64,000 nt of DNA from the NCBI GenBank assembly GCA_029931535.1, contig JAQPZY010001689.1, positions 2,260,501 through 2,324,500 on the forward strand. The letters are read 5' to 3'. The translations under genes were made by a program, and so were the position numbers. Under the pieces are notes generated by a model, which made no database searches, had not been told where the DNA came from, and worked only from the letters and a program-made list of their open reading frames with translations. Source of the stretch: Margaritifera margaritifera (Eukaryota; Mollusca; Bivalvia; Unionida; Margaritiferidae). Positions within the stretch are counted from its first letter, which is position 1. The number at the start of each line of letters is the position of its first letter. This document shows positions 26,130 through 37,434 of this stretch, in pieces.

Positions 26130-28160
26130 ACGTTGATGCAGTCACGCTTGACTATTATACAACAGACGGTGCTCGGTCAAGATAATAGTAAATATGGTAG
26201 CGACAGGACAGGTAAAAGAGTGATGATAGGAATGGCAGAAATAAGTGAAAGAGTGTCAATCTACGTTTTCGTTCCTTCATACTCAGACCAACCGTGGCGG
26301 CGAAGAGATAAATGTACCTAAACCGGCATAGCCCTGAGAATCACTAGGTCTTATTTGCAGCTGACGATTGAATTAGAAAGTGATGATGGAAAACTCCTGC
26401 TTGTGTGGTACAAGTCAGGAGCTTCAGCAACTGTGGCCGGTAATTTGTTCCATCTCCCTATGGTGCGCGGAAAGAAGCTGAACTTGAAATAGTTTGTAAC
26501 TGCGGACATATGTCAAAGCGTCTTGGTGTGATTTGCCCTGGTTCTGCTAGATGCTAGGGTCAGACATTTGTCCGCGGGTATGTCCAACTATGTTGTTGAC
26601 TGTCTTGTATAACATTGTCAGCTGGGCTTGGACTCTATCGATTCCTACTGGAGATGATCCAGCATGGCACTGACTCAGCAAGTAATGCAATATCTGTGTG
26701 TAGCATATCTAGCAGCCCTCCTATAAACCATCTCTGTCTTGCTGATCAAGTCTTGGTTATGCAGATTCCACACGGTCGAGCAGTACTCAAGACCAGGTCG
26801 CACAAACAAGAAGTATGCTGAGCTTTTGACTCGTGGCTGATTCGAAAGTTGCGGCGCAGGAAACCATGGGTGCTGTTCCCTTTTGCACCATCTTGTCTAT
26901 GTGGCATTTCCATGATAGGTCTTTAGGGAATTCAACCTCAAGATACTTTGTTGCATACTCAGTGGCTAGCGTGTGCCCCTCCTTAAGGGTGTAGTTGGAC
27001 ATGATCGGAGATTTATTCCTGTAAACTCTAAAGATTATATATTGTTCTGGATAGAAGGACATACCCCAAGTTCTCTCCCAAAGAGGCAGTCGGTTCAGGT
27101 CTTCCTTTTGGATCTTGCAGTCCTTGGGGGCGTTTATTTTCCGGTAGACTACAGTCGACTGCAAATAGCCTTCTGATGGATTTGACTATCGATGATAGGT
27201 CATTGATGAACACCAGGAAGAGGAAGCGACCCAAAACACTCCCTTGAAGTACTCCGCTAACACCCGGTGCTGGGTTTGATGTTGCTCATCTACGATAACC
27301 CTCTGATGTCTGTCTCTCAGAAAATCTCTAATCCATTTCAGAGCCTTGCCCGTGATGCCATAATGGTCCAACTTACGAAGGAGTCTTTCATAGGGGACAC
27401 CGTCGAAAGCTTTACTAAAGTCAAGGACCGCAAGCTGGTACTGCTTTCCTCTGTCTAAGGATTTGGCAAGCTCATCCTCAAGGGTCAAGAGTTGTATTTC
27501 ACAGCTTCGTCTGGTGCTGAAACCGTGTTGGCAGTCTGTTAGGATACTGAAGTGATTCCGATGGCGCATAATGTGCTGACTATGATGTGTTCAAGCATTT
27601 TGCAGCAGATACATGTTGAGGAGACAGGTCGATAGTGCTGGCCTTGAATCTTTCCCCATTTTTGAAGATGGCCGAGATATTTCCTGTTTTTCACACATCA
27701 GAGATTGAACCTGTTGAGAGGTAATTCTGGTAAATATGACTCAAACATTGTTCACACTCTTCTGCTAGATCTTTCAGGATCCTTGCTGGAATCATGTCTA
27801 TTCCGGTGGACTACTGTGGGTTAAACTTTCGCAATAAGTTGTATACACCTTCTGTGGTAACTTGAATGTCAGACATAGATGGGTAAAAATCTCCGTGTGG
27901 GATGGGCAGGTCACTCTTGTCCTGTCGTGTGAAAAGAGACTGGTATTGTCGATTCAGTATGTTGGCCTTGTCGGATGCCTCTGAATGTAGTTTTCCGTGT
28001 TCCTTCACGGGGGAGGGGGGAGTCACACCATAGATGTCTCTCCGTACGGACTAAATGCTGTTCCAAAATCTTTTCTGCTTGTTAGGGTGGTGGTCTGGAT
28101 CGGAGTTTTCAACTTCTATCAGGTTTTCAATATATCTCCAGTAGGCCTGCTGTTCTAGAT
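26130..28160 (-). pseudogene. CR1/Jockey-like LINE reverse transcriptase, inserted on the minus strand
   Basis: Reading the minus strand from 28026: a linker region with LHSEASDKANILNRQYQSLF; then from 27569 CQHGFSTRRSCEIQLL and LAVLDFSKAFDGVPYERLL (palm motif with catalytic Asp), HYGITGKALKWIRDFLRDR; then FLVFINDLSSIVKS. The YxDD region reads FAVD, so the first catalytic Asp is Val. The thumb part has NKSPI and YLEVEFPKDLSWKCHIDKM. The C-terminal signature FFPRTIGRWNKLPATVAEAP lies near 26420-26485. At least three frameshifts make it dead. It sits within a plus-strand LINE, so it inserted later. The 3' end near 26130 is approximate. Confidence 0.85.
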
Positions 28161-28164
28161 TTCC

Positions 28165-29310
28165 TCATTATAAAGCTAAGAAAATCAGATTTTATAAATA
28201 ATACTGTTACAAAGATGTTAAATAGAATTTAGAGACAATCAGTTTTACTTCCGGTATCATCTGTCGAATGAAACCTTCTTTTTAAGTTAAGTTTAAAGAG
28301 GTGATAAATTCTTATGCTGATAATGGTAGTCCAGTTTATGCTTGTGTCTTAGATACAAAGAAAAATTTTGACAGAAGTAACCACTGACTCTATTCAGAAA
28401 ATTAATAAAATCGTTCTGTTGTATATCGTCAGCTTGCTATATAATCGGTACAGCAATCAGTAGTTTTGTGTGCAGTGGGGTTTAGTATTTGCTAAGTCTT
28501 TCCACGTAACTACTGGTGTGCGACAAGGATTTGTTTTGTCCCTAATGCTATAACTTTAATCGTGACCTGAATAAAATCAAATACTGGCTATAAAAATGTC
28601 TGTTTATTTGGGAATAATTTCAGTCTGTGCTCAGCCCATATATTGGAGGATTAGGGAAACGGTTGTAAATATGTGAACGTTTTGAACTTGAGGATGATCT
28701 TGAGTACAATACAACAAAGACTGTGAGTATTTTAAGCCACAAACACTGAAGATTATGTCTATACCGTAAGTTCGACTTTGCAGTGAGAAGCTTTCATTTG
28801 CAAATGAAACATGTGCATTTAGGTCATGTCATTTGCTCCGATATGTCAGATGATGCAATAAATAGAAACATTATCGTTTTCTCTGTTTAAACGTGAACAT
28901 GCTCTTAAAGTAATTCAGATCATGACAGCTGATGTAAAACTTTTGTTATTCAAATCATATTGTATAATTTGTATTGTGCTCCTGTGTGGACACGTTTTTC
29001 CCGTAATACAACAGGATGTGCTTGAATGTGTGTTAAAATAACGGGTTCCTTTTTCTAATTGCTTCGGCCATGTTTGTCCATAACAATGTTGATAACCTTA
29101 TTGTACTATTGATAAAAGGGGTGTATTCCTTTCAAAATCGAGTTGATGCTAGCGAAAATAAAATCTTGAAAACTGTATATTTTATTCATATGGTCGTGAC
29201 TCAACTCGCATTGCTCTTTGGAACAAATTGTTGTAGTAATTCTTTTTTCTTAACTCTTTTGCTTTGTATGTACTGTATATGTCTATGGACTGTGGTCAGA
29301 AATATATTAT
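28165..29310 (+). pseudogene. LINE, 3' part: reverse transcriptase and C-terminus
   Basis: This continues the plus-strand LINE after the nested insertion. Visible pieces are SYADNGSPVYACVLDTKKNF (palm start) near 28310, SFHVTTGVRQGFVLS near 28500, HVHLGHVICSDMSDDAINRN near 28815, ADVKLLLFKSYC near 28930, and a C-terminal run around AMFVHNNVDNLIVLLIKGVY near 29070-29130. The order fits one ORF2. Frameshifts and stops are frequent. The 3' end runs into an ATT repeat that looks like the element's own tail. Confidence 0.8.
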
Positions 29311-29326
29311 TTTTATTATTATTATA

Positions 29327-29401
<75 letters not shown>
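29307..29401. repeat. (ATT)n microsatellite at a LINE tail
   Basis: About 90 bases of ATT/TTA units directly after the LINE 3' end. The poly-Ile and poly-Asn frames over it are artefacts. Confidence 0.93.
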
Positions 29402-29403
<2 letters not shown>

Positions 29404-30024
29404 ATCCACACGTCAAGTCAGCCCGGTGATTACATCACCACGATTCATCTCTTAAACATTTATTTTAATTGGTGCGATTTAATTTTAAAGGCAATATAAA
29501 ACAAGTAAAACCTGGAAGCGAGAGCAACTTGTTGTCAAGTTTGTACTGACTGACATCTCATAACATCACGAAGATGCATCACGTTGTGGCACGTATGCAT
29601 TCTTGACCTGTACAACGGTACAAAGCAGGTGTTATTGCGTTTCGCGGATTATGGATTACGTTTTTTCATAGAAATCGAAAATATTTGCAAGTTGTCAGCT
29701 TGCATTAGCAACATTTATAGTCTACTGTGTCTTTATTTCTTTTATTGTTCTGGAATTTTCATTTTCTGCTGAAGTACATAATGAAAAATCGGGCGAAAAA
29801 TTGGAATGGAAGTTTTTATCAGCTTATCCACTTTAGAGAAGCCGCGCGTTACCATAAGATATTCCATTGCGAATGGCAGGAAGGGCAGCTCCGAGCTGCG
29901 CTCGCTATTAAATTCAATCGTCATTCAAAAGGGACGGAAATGTTACGAAATACCAAATGTTGTATTTGACATTGTCTTACTCCCGTACCACTAAACCAAC
30001 AACGTATACTTGTTCTATGCTTCA

Positions 30025-30026
<2 letters not shown>

Positions 30027-30089
<63 letters not shown>

Positions 30090-30117
30090 CAACAACAACA
30101 ACAACAACAGCAACAAC
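30027..30117. repeat. (AAT)n-(AAC)n compound microsatellite
   Basis: About 20 AAT units pass directly into AAC units with one AGC interruption. Confidence 0.95.
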
Positions 30118-30338
30118 AACCCTACAATAGTTTTTGTCTTGCAAGGCAGTATTTGTACTTTGTAATAGAGTGTTTGTTTTTTTGTTTTTTGTTTTGTTTT
30201 TGGGGTTGGTTTTTTTTGTTGTTTTTTTTTTTTTTTTGTAAATCAAAGACAACAGTGGAAAGTTTTCTCCTCATCGTTGACAAGAATGTATGTCTACAAA
30301 TTATGTTACAAAATTGAAGGAATCTACAACAGCCGACA

Positions 30339-30482
30339 TTACCGTATGAAATTTATAAGGACAATAATTACCGTACGAAATTTATAGGGACAATAATTAC
30401 CGTACGAAATTTATAAGGACAATCATTACCATACGAAATTTGAAATATAATCATTATCGTACAAAATTTAAAAGGACAATAA
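30339..30482. repeat. Roughly 33-bp minisatellite, 4-5 units
   Basis: The unit attaccgtacgaaatttata-ggacaata recurs with increasing divergence to the right. Confidence 0.85.
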
Positions 30483-32067
30483 TGAAAAAGTTACTGAACG
30501 TATTTTTTCTCAACGCTGGCTAGTAGGCGGGAATATCACGTGCTCATTTCTTGTTGGTTGAGTGCTCCTCACTTCTCCAGCCAACCAGTTGTTTTGATCA
30601 TTCTTTTGTATGTCCTTTAGGCTTGCTTGTGATATGAAGGTATTCTTTTTAATAAACCACGTCTTTTCATCAGTTACTCAGCACACAAAATGTCATTGCA
30701 TTAGCATTTCAGCCGTAGTAAAGTTATATCGAGTTGTCATGATTCCCCAGAGAATTCCAACTTTGGTTCATTTATGCTTATCATCCACTGATCACTATCT
30801 GGACCGTTTCACTTGAAGGTTTGTTGATATTGAAGCGATAAGAATACAGACGCTCTTTTGAAAAAGCGAAAAAAAAAAGAAAAAAAAAAACGCAAAAGAA
30901 GAACAAATCCATTGGCTTCCATAAATTGCTCGCATGCATTAAATTAATTTACGGCGTATTAAATTTCCCTATAAAGAAAGTAAAATAGGGAAGGTCAGCA
31001 ATACCATTTCTCAAACGTGAATGTACTGCTTGAATGAAGGATAACATTCATATGAAATTAAATTTGAAAATACGTGTTGGTTGAACTTAGGGCAACATAA
31101 AAACATTGAACACTAAAAAGCTGTGTATATTTTCTGATGGAAATATTTGTGTATTTATTTGCTCGTGTCAGATATTCCATAAAAGCAACTTTTTCCGGGA
31201 TTAATAATTATATACATTTTGGGGCCATGATAGAGTTGCTGAGGTCATATTTTCTCTATCGTCTTTCAATAAGTGAAGTTATTATGTCGTGTCAAAGTTG
31301 TAAGAAATAGTAAGTTTTAGTTAGCAAATCTCGTTCACGTGTCTACGCACTCAAGAACCCCTGGCTTGAACGAGGAATGTTTTGGTAACAAAAGAGAAAT
31401 ATGGAGCTATCTATGTTTATGATCTGAGAGGTGCTAAAATGAAATTTTCATGTCTGACTGTGTATGTTCTTGCCGCTCGACCTGGTCACAGTCGTGAATG
31501 AAGAAAAAGTTGATAAAATTGTTTGAACTAATTATCTGGTTTCCTTTTACTTAGTTGTCCCATATGTGGTCATATAAATGTGCCGCTTTAACCATAAAGT
31601 GTTAATATTCGTTTAGAGCCCTTGATCAGTGACTTAGAACGGTTTGGTGTATTTATTAGTACATAGGCGCGCTACTGATAGCAGCTCATTTTGTGCGGCG
31701 GGTAATATGAGAACTAACGAAATTTTACAATATACATTTGTACAGTGAATCGCCGATGCATATCCATTTAAACAGTTTCCAACGATTAAGTAATCGATGA
31801 CAATGTGGTTACCAAAACTATGACGGGTCACTAATTCATGTAACCAAAATGTGAAACTTTAATGTTGTAGGTACGACCAGTTTAAGATAATAAAACCCAA
31901 GTGCGGTACTGATACATAACCTGATAGCTTGAAAATGGAAGATGTCATTAAGGTTGTGATCGCATTTTATTTATCTCGTAATTTTGTGCAAACAGACTCC
32001 AATTCAAAGAAAGCTGAATTTTCGAATTATTCGCTTCTCAAAACCCATAATATCCACAGATTGGACA

Positions 32068-32198
<131 letters not shown>

Positions 32199-32239
32199 CG
32201 AATGCTTATACCACCGAATTTGTAACATCACTTTTTGGT

Positions 32240-32520
32240 GATGTGTGCAGTGTGCATGGTCGAGATGGTATAGGGTTTGGTGCTTACAGGGAAGGCTAAT
32301 GGGTGCCAGAACCCGCGGGCTTGGGTTCAAAATCTCCCTAGAGTACGAATTTAAATTCTCTAACCTGTATGATAATATTATTTATTCGTAGTTAAAATAG
32401 ATAAATAATATTATCATACAGGTTAGAGAAATTTTAACTCGTACTCTACTGAGATTCGAAGCCAGGTCCGCGGGTTACGGCACCCATCGCCTTGCCTTCA
32501 TACACCAACCCCCATCACTG
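32240..32520. repeat. Inverted pair of tRNA-like (SINE) repeats forming a long palindrome
   Basis: The left arm (32267-32386) and right arm (32401-32516) are inverted copies at roughly 85-90% identity by eye, separated by about 14 bases. Each arm contains gggtgcc, acccgcgg and a B-box-like word (gggttcaaaatc on the left; ggcttcgaatc on the minus strand on the right). The left flank has an A-box-like tggtcgagatggt. This fits two head-to-tail-opposed tRNA-derived SINE copies or a fold-back element. It is not a functional tRNA gene: no cloverleaf closes. Confidence 0.7.
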
Positions 32521-32639
32521 TTATAGGCCTTCGTGCGTATCAAACACACCCGATAATCGACTCATTAATTAATTCTCATCTAAGAGCACAGTCACTCTGG
32601 ATCCTTACGACATAAATCAAGGTATATATAGGGTATTAA

Positions 32640-34690
32640 TGAGAGTTCCACTATACAGCAAGAATAGTCCTAGGCATACCAACTCGACTAAACAAGTCAA
32701 CTAAAGAGTTGGCTACTGTTTTGACATTAATGTCTTTCAATGAAATCGCCTTCGGATACCTGGTAGCTTCGTCATCGATGATTAATTTACATCTTTTCTC
32801 GGGCTTTGTGGGCTATAGCAGGCCAACGATGTTCATTTCAATCTTACCCTTTCCGGTCTTCCTTGCTGTCCTTTGACAGATGCCACTCGCCTTACAGTGT
32901 CTCTTACGTCGCCAAACATTCATGGCCAGTAAAATGATGTTGCAATCATTTCCTTCCTTTCTCTCTTCCTGGATAACCAGCGTGACGTTTATCATGTTTC
33001 AACTCAAACACTGACTGATATAACTGCTTCGGTTGTACTAATCCGAGTCCATACTTTTCAACATTTGATGACTTCACTTTGTTTTCAAACTTCCATTTTC
33101 CCGGAATAATGCAGATGTCAGTGTCTTTTCTTGCAAGCCCGACAAAGATTGGTCATTATTTTGATGCTGAGATATCGAATCCGCATAAACATCATGCAAC
33201 AGTTTAATCGACAAGTCCTTGTCATCAGCCTCAGCTTAAGGATCATCCTCGTCCTTATCAATATTAATGTCACTATCTTCATTCGAAAATAGTATATTAA
33301 GACGCAAGTTGTACAGTTCATGGGATCGGGCCCAAAGTTCTTTCATTTGTATTTCACTCTCTTCAGATTCCTTCTTCAGAACCTTTACTTGACTCCTATT
33401 TACTTTTGCTGCTGCCAGGTCAGGTACCAGTCTGACCTGGACATGATCCTTCTAGTAAGTAGTGTCCAATTCTACAATGACTAGTTTCACCCGAAAACGC
33501 TGTTCATTGGCAGTGTAAATGGTAACGTTTTGCCTTTGAGGATATATGACTTATCGACCAGATCCACACGTATTCACCATTTTTATTTTGGACAGAGTAG
33601 GTTGCTTGATTCATTGCTTTCGTCTTTTCTTAACAATCCCGTACTCTATGTCCCTTTTCACGATAACAATAGCTTGTGTTAAGTCAGATATATTACCAAC
33701 CGAGCTGCTATTTTAGTTCGCTGGATTGTTGCTATTTTTGTTTGTATTCTTTGTCGAGCTGGCGAAGAAGACCTCTTAGATGAATCGATCCGTCGCTTGT
33801 CTTGGTTTATAACTGCTGTTTCAACAACAGATGAAGAAGCATTACTTCCTTGAATACATTGTGTTTGCTCTGGATGGAGAGCTTTGATGTATGAAAACGT
33901 TCCAGTGGACTTTTGTCTTGAACAAATCTGGCTATGGATTGGTCGATTCTTGGCATTAGTCCACGATATGTTTCTTCTGGTTGCTTGTGAACTGATTGTA
34001 ACAGCACAAAGTAGTCAGTGGATCTTCGGCCAAATCGGTCAGTCAATGCCTTTATCAAATTAGAAAAACTCTTACTGGACTCTGTCGACACTTGCCTGGC
34101 CTCGTCAACCAATAAAGTGCGCAACTGTAAAAGTTTTACATTATCGCGCAGCAACATCGTCGAATTCAAAACGGAAGGTAAGTATATCTTCCTTAGCAAG
34201 ATCAAAAGGTTGTATATCTTTATTGATTGTGTACTTCACAAAATTTTGTGTCTGTAGTTCGTTTCACTTTTCCAATTCTATTTCCATCTTTTTCAATTCA
34301 TCCTGATGTTCCACCTCTTTGATTTTCGTTCTCTCCTCTGCTTCTCGTTGACAGTTAAGCATCCTCTCTTCACATTATTGTCATTGTCCCTCAAACTCCA
34401 ACCTTCCACGTTCTAACTCTGGTTCTATGTGTCTCTAGGTTTCCTTGGTCGCTTTAATTTTGCTTTGTGTTTTCTTTGGTTTTCTTTATAGTTCCTCTTT
34501 TTCTGTTTCCATTTCGTACCTTTCTGACTCAAGTCTGTTTCGATGTTCGGAGATTGTATTAAGTTTGTTGTTCTTTCTCTTCCAGGTTGATCTCTTGCAA
34601 TGCCTTTTGCTTTTCTACATTTCTACATCCTTTCCACTACATGATTGACCATGCCTCCTTCTGTCACCATTTTAACCGTTACTATGGTTA
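32640..34690 (-). pseudogene. Gypsy-like LTR retrotransposon remnant (Gag and integrase, copy 2)
   Basis: On the minus strand, starting near 34690, there is a charged coiled-coil-like Gag leader, then the Gag core at 34205-33807 with LRTLLVDEARQVSTESSKSF, LIKALTDRFGRRSTDYFVLL and RIDQSIARFVQDKSPLERF. At 33330-32900 comes a piece typical of the region before integrase (ELWARSHELYNLR), then ASGICQRTARKTGKGKIEMN and, to about 32650, DEATRYPKAISLKDINVKTV with SLVDLFSRVGMP, an integrase core. Protease, reverse transcriptase and RNase H between Gag and integrase are not seen and are presumably deleted. No LTRs were identified. Stops and frameshifts make it inactive. Confidence 0.78.
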
Positions 34691-34905
34691 TTCATGGTTT
34701 ATGTCATTATCAGAAATCTCATCAACGATGTTAATAGGTGCACTTTATCGCAATCAGCTGCCACACACACTGTATCTTGACCCAACTTGAATGACTGTAA
34801 CACAGTGACATTTCAACACAACTCACTGCAGTACTTCTTAAACGTAACTTTGCCCGTGCGCTGTTTTTGCTAACTGTACGCATTATTATTGTCAAACATT
34901 CACAT

Positions 34906-34975
34906 AACTCTGTAATCCCACCGATGTAACTCTGTAATCCCACCGATGTAACTCTGTAATCCCACCGATGTAACT
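34906..34975. repeat. 22-bp tandem repeat, three units
   Basis: Three near-perfect copies of actctgtaatcccaccgatg-ta just upstream of the Gypsy Gag leader. Confidence 0.92.
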
Positions 34976-35987
34976 AAAACTGAGTTACGAAATAGAAAAG
35001 TTACAAGCAATAAGATCCGACACAAAAATAGATTCTCTATAAATTTTAATCTTTACTCAAGATATGGCACAGGAAGACTGCCCCTTACACAAAACAGATT
35101 GATCTTTTTACACCAGGGAGATATATTATCAAATATCCTATTTCATGGGAAAATCTACAAAACTGTGGCAAATTCAAGGTTCTTTCGAAATATAAAGTTT
35201 GCCTCTACTATAATGATAGATGGCAGACCCAAACCCTACGCGCCAGTCTGATTATTTAGGTCAGATGTGTGGAACTCTCTTCTAACATTACCGATTGTGA
35301 CTGCTTAAAAGTCATACCCTATACAACCATAGCTCTTGTTTTAATGATGATCAATATTTTTGTAATAATTTGGAGGCAAAATTTATGTTATAAGTTTGAT
35401 GGCAACACCATGATAAGCTGATACCAACATTTACCCTATAATAAGAAATACTACTTCAAAAGATTGCAATGTCTGTGTCTTGCTGACAAACAGGTGCTAC
35501 TATATCGACCTATATCTGATAAAATAAAGTGTGCAGATCATGTCTACTTACGGAAAATCAGATAATCATATTAATACTTAATGATTTGTGGTGTAAGAGC
35601 CAACTCAAAAAAAAATTCTTAGGTAAAAATAGTGAACATTATTAAAATTTCTGCTACATCAGTAAGTTGGAAGAGAGTGCATTAAGATACCTATCTGGTT
35701 CTTTAGAATCTTGTTTTCTTAAATAAACAAGTTAGTTGATTAAGCCCTGCTTACAAGGAAGTCTAAGACGTACATAACGCACACTCAGATCTGCAGGGAA
35801 ATTTGTCAAAAGTCATGGTGTGAGCAGTTTCATAAATAGCATTGCTCGAAATTTCAAAATCTGATCTGCTCAAGAAAAAAAATAGACCACTCCCACCTAC
35901 CGCATAAAAGTCGCATTTCATGCTTATCAGAGCAGGGTGCGTCTTTCTGACGACTCAATAAAAGCTTTGATGGCTGATGTCTGGATG
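34976..35987. other. Non-coding DNA, nothing recognised
   Basis: No frame has a recognisable domain. It may include unrecognised transposon debris around 35060-35330, but I cannot name it. Confidence 0.45.
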
Positions 35988-36154
35988 TGAGAAAATAAAA
36001 TATCTGAGTAGTTCTCAAACTCGAACAGATGAGAAATAGAATATCTAAGTAGTTCTCAAACTCGTACAGATGAGAAAAAGAATATCTGAGTAGTTCTCAA
36101 ACTCGTACAGATGAGAAATAGAATATCTGAGTAGTTCTCAAACTCGTACAGATG
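35988..36154. repeat. Roughly 41-bp tandem repeat, four units
   Basis: Units with gaatatctgagtagttctca and aactcgtacagatgagaaa. Confidence 0.9.
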
Positions 36155-36397
36155 AGTTACGATACTTTTGAGACCACAGCTATTTTTTTTAAGATGGCGG
36201 ATAAATGGTTCTGACAAGCTTGCTCAAAAACAACTACCGCTCATTTGTCGCACAGGCCTTGACTCGATGGGCTAAAGATAATGTAAAGTTTCCGTTCTCA
36301 AGATATATGTCGGTGATTTTAACCAAATATGTTTTCTTGTATTTGATATACAGATGCAAGATAACAATCTTCTTTCTGTAGTGACAAATAATACTGA

Positions 36398-36514
36398 TGA
36401 TACCAAGCGTTAATCGGAGGACTAGACGTCAAACGTTGATACCAAGCGTTAATCGAAGGACAAGAAGTCAAACGTTGATTCCAAGCGTTAATCGGAGGAC
36501 TAGAAGTCAAACGT
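36398..36514. repeat. Roughly 39-bp tandem repeat, three units
   Basis: Units ttgataccaagcgttaatcg and gaggactagaagtcaaacg. The array gives repeat-derived frames on both strands that are not genes. Confidence 0.9.
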
Positions 36515-36704
36515 TCTACTCGCCATTGACCCTGGTGGATTGTTTAGTAGCTTTTTGTTACATGCGGAATTACAAGAGTAAAATCAAACATAAAATCATT
36601 ATGACAGCTATAAGTGAAAGAGTAAAAAGAATACGCCAACCTAGGATACAAATGAGTTGATGCTTCTGTTGATAAAGCTATCATTACTGCTGTAAACAGA
36701 CTGA

Positions 36705-37170
36705 TATGCATACTGCATTCCTGTAATCGAACTCATGATATTGCTTAGAGTGTTTACACTGCACTCCTTTAATTGAACTCCCGATGTTGCTTAGAGCATA
36801 CACGATTTATACTGCATTCATATAATCAAACTCCCAATGTTGCTTAGAGTATACAAGATTTATACTGCATTCATATAATCAAACTACCAATATTGCTTAG
36901 AGTATACAAGATTGGTACTGCATTCATATAATCAAACTCCCAATGTTGCTTAGAGTATACAAGATTTATACTGCATTCATATAATCAAACTCCCAATGTT
37001 GCTTAGAATATAAAAGATTTATACTGCATTCATATAATCAAACTCCCAATGTTGCTTAGAGTATACAAGATTGGTACTGCATTCCTGTAATAGAACTTCA
37101 GATGTTGCTAAGAGTATACAAGATTTAAACTGCATTCCTGTATTCGAACTCCCGATGTTGCTTATAGTAT
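36705..37170. repeat. Roughly 53-bp minisatellite, about 8 units
   Basis: Units contain tactgcattcatataatcaa and actcccaatgttgcttagag. End units are more divergent than central ones. Confidence 0.9.
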
Positions 37171-37180
37171 ATACATATAC

Positions 37181-37251
<71 letters not shown>
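37171..37251. repeat. (TA)n-(GT)n compound microsatellite
   Basis: TA alternation from about 37171, then about 50 bases of GT from 37199. Confidence 0.96.
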
Positions 37252-37253
<2 letters not shown>

Positions 37254-37362
37254 CTAAAGGTTTCCTCACCAACGAAAGATTGGTTCTTTTTTTAAATATA
37301 TATTTATGTCTCCCCTTGGCGAAGCCTCTCTAGTCAACCCAAAGACTCAACAGGAAATGTTC

Positions 37363-37434
37363 TTAGGCCTTAATTAATAACTGTCTTAGGCCTTAATTAA
37401 GAACTGTCTTTGGCCTTAATTAAGGACTGTCTTA
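37363..37434. repeat. 23-bp tandem repeat, three units
   Basis: Three copies of ggccttaattaa-(t/g)aactgtct, each containing a TTAATTAA palindrome. Confidence 0.88.

Larger units (their letters stand above)
29402..32067. other. Non-coding DNA with simple repeats
   Basis: Contains an (AAT)n then (AAC)n microsatellite (30027-30117), a T/G tract (30172-30239), a minisatellite (30339-30482) and an A-rich run (30867-30890). No gene is supported. A frame at 29806-29994 has no family signature. Confidence 0.55.
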
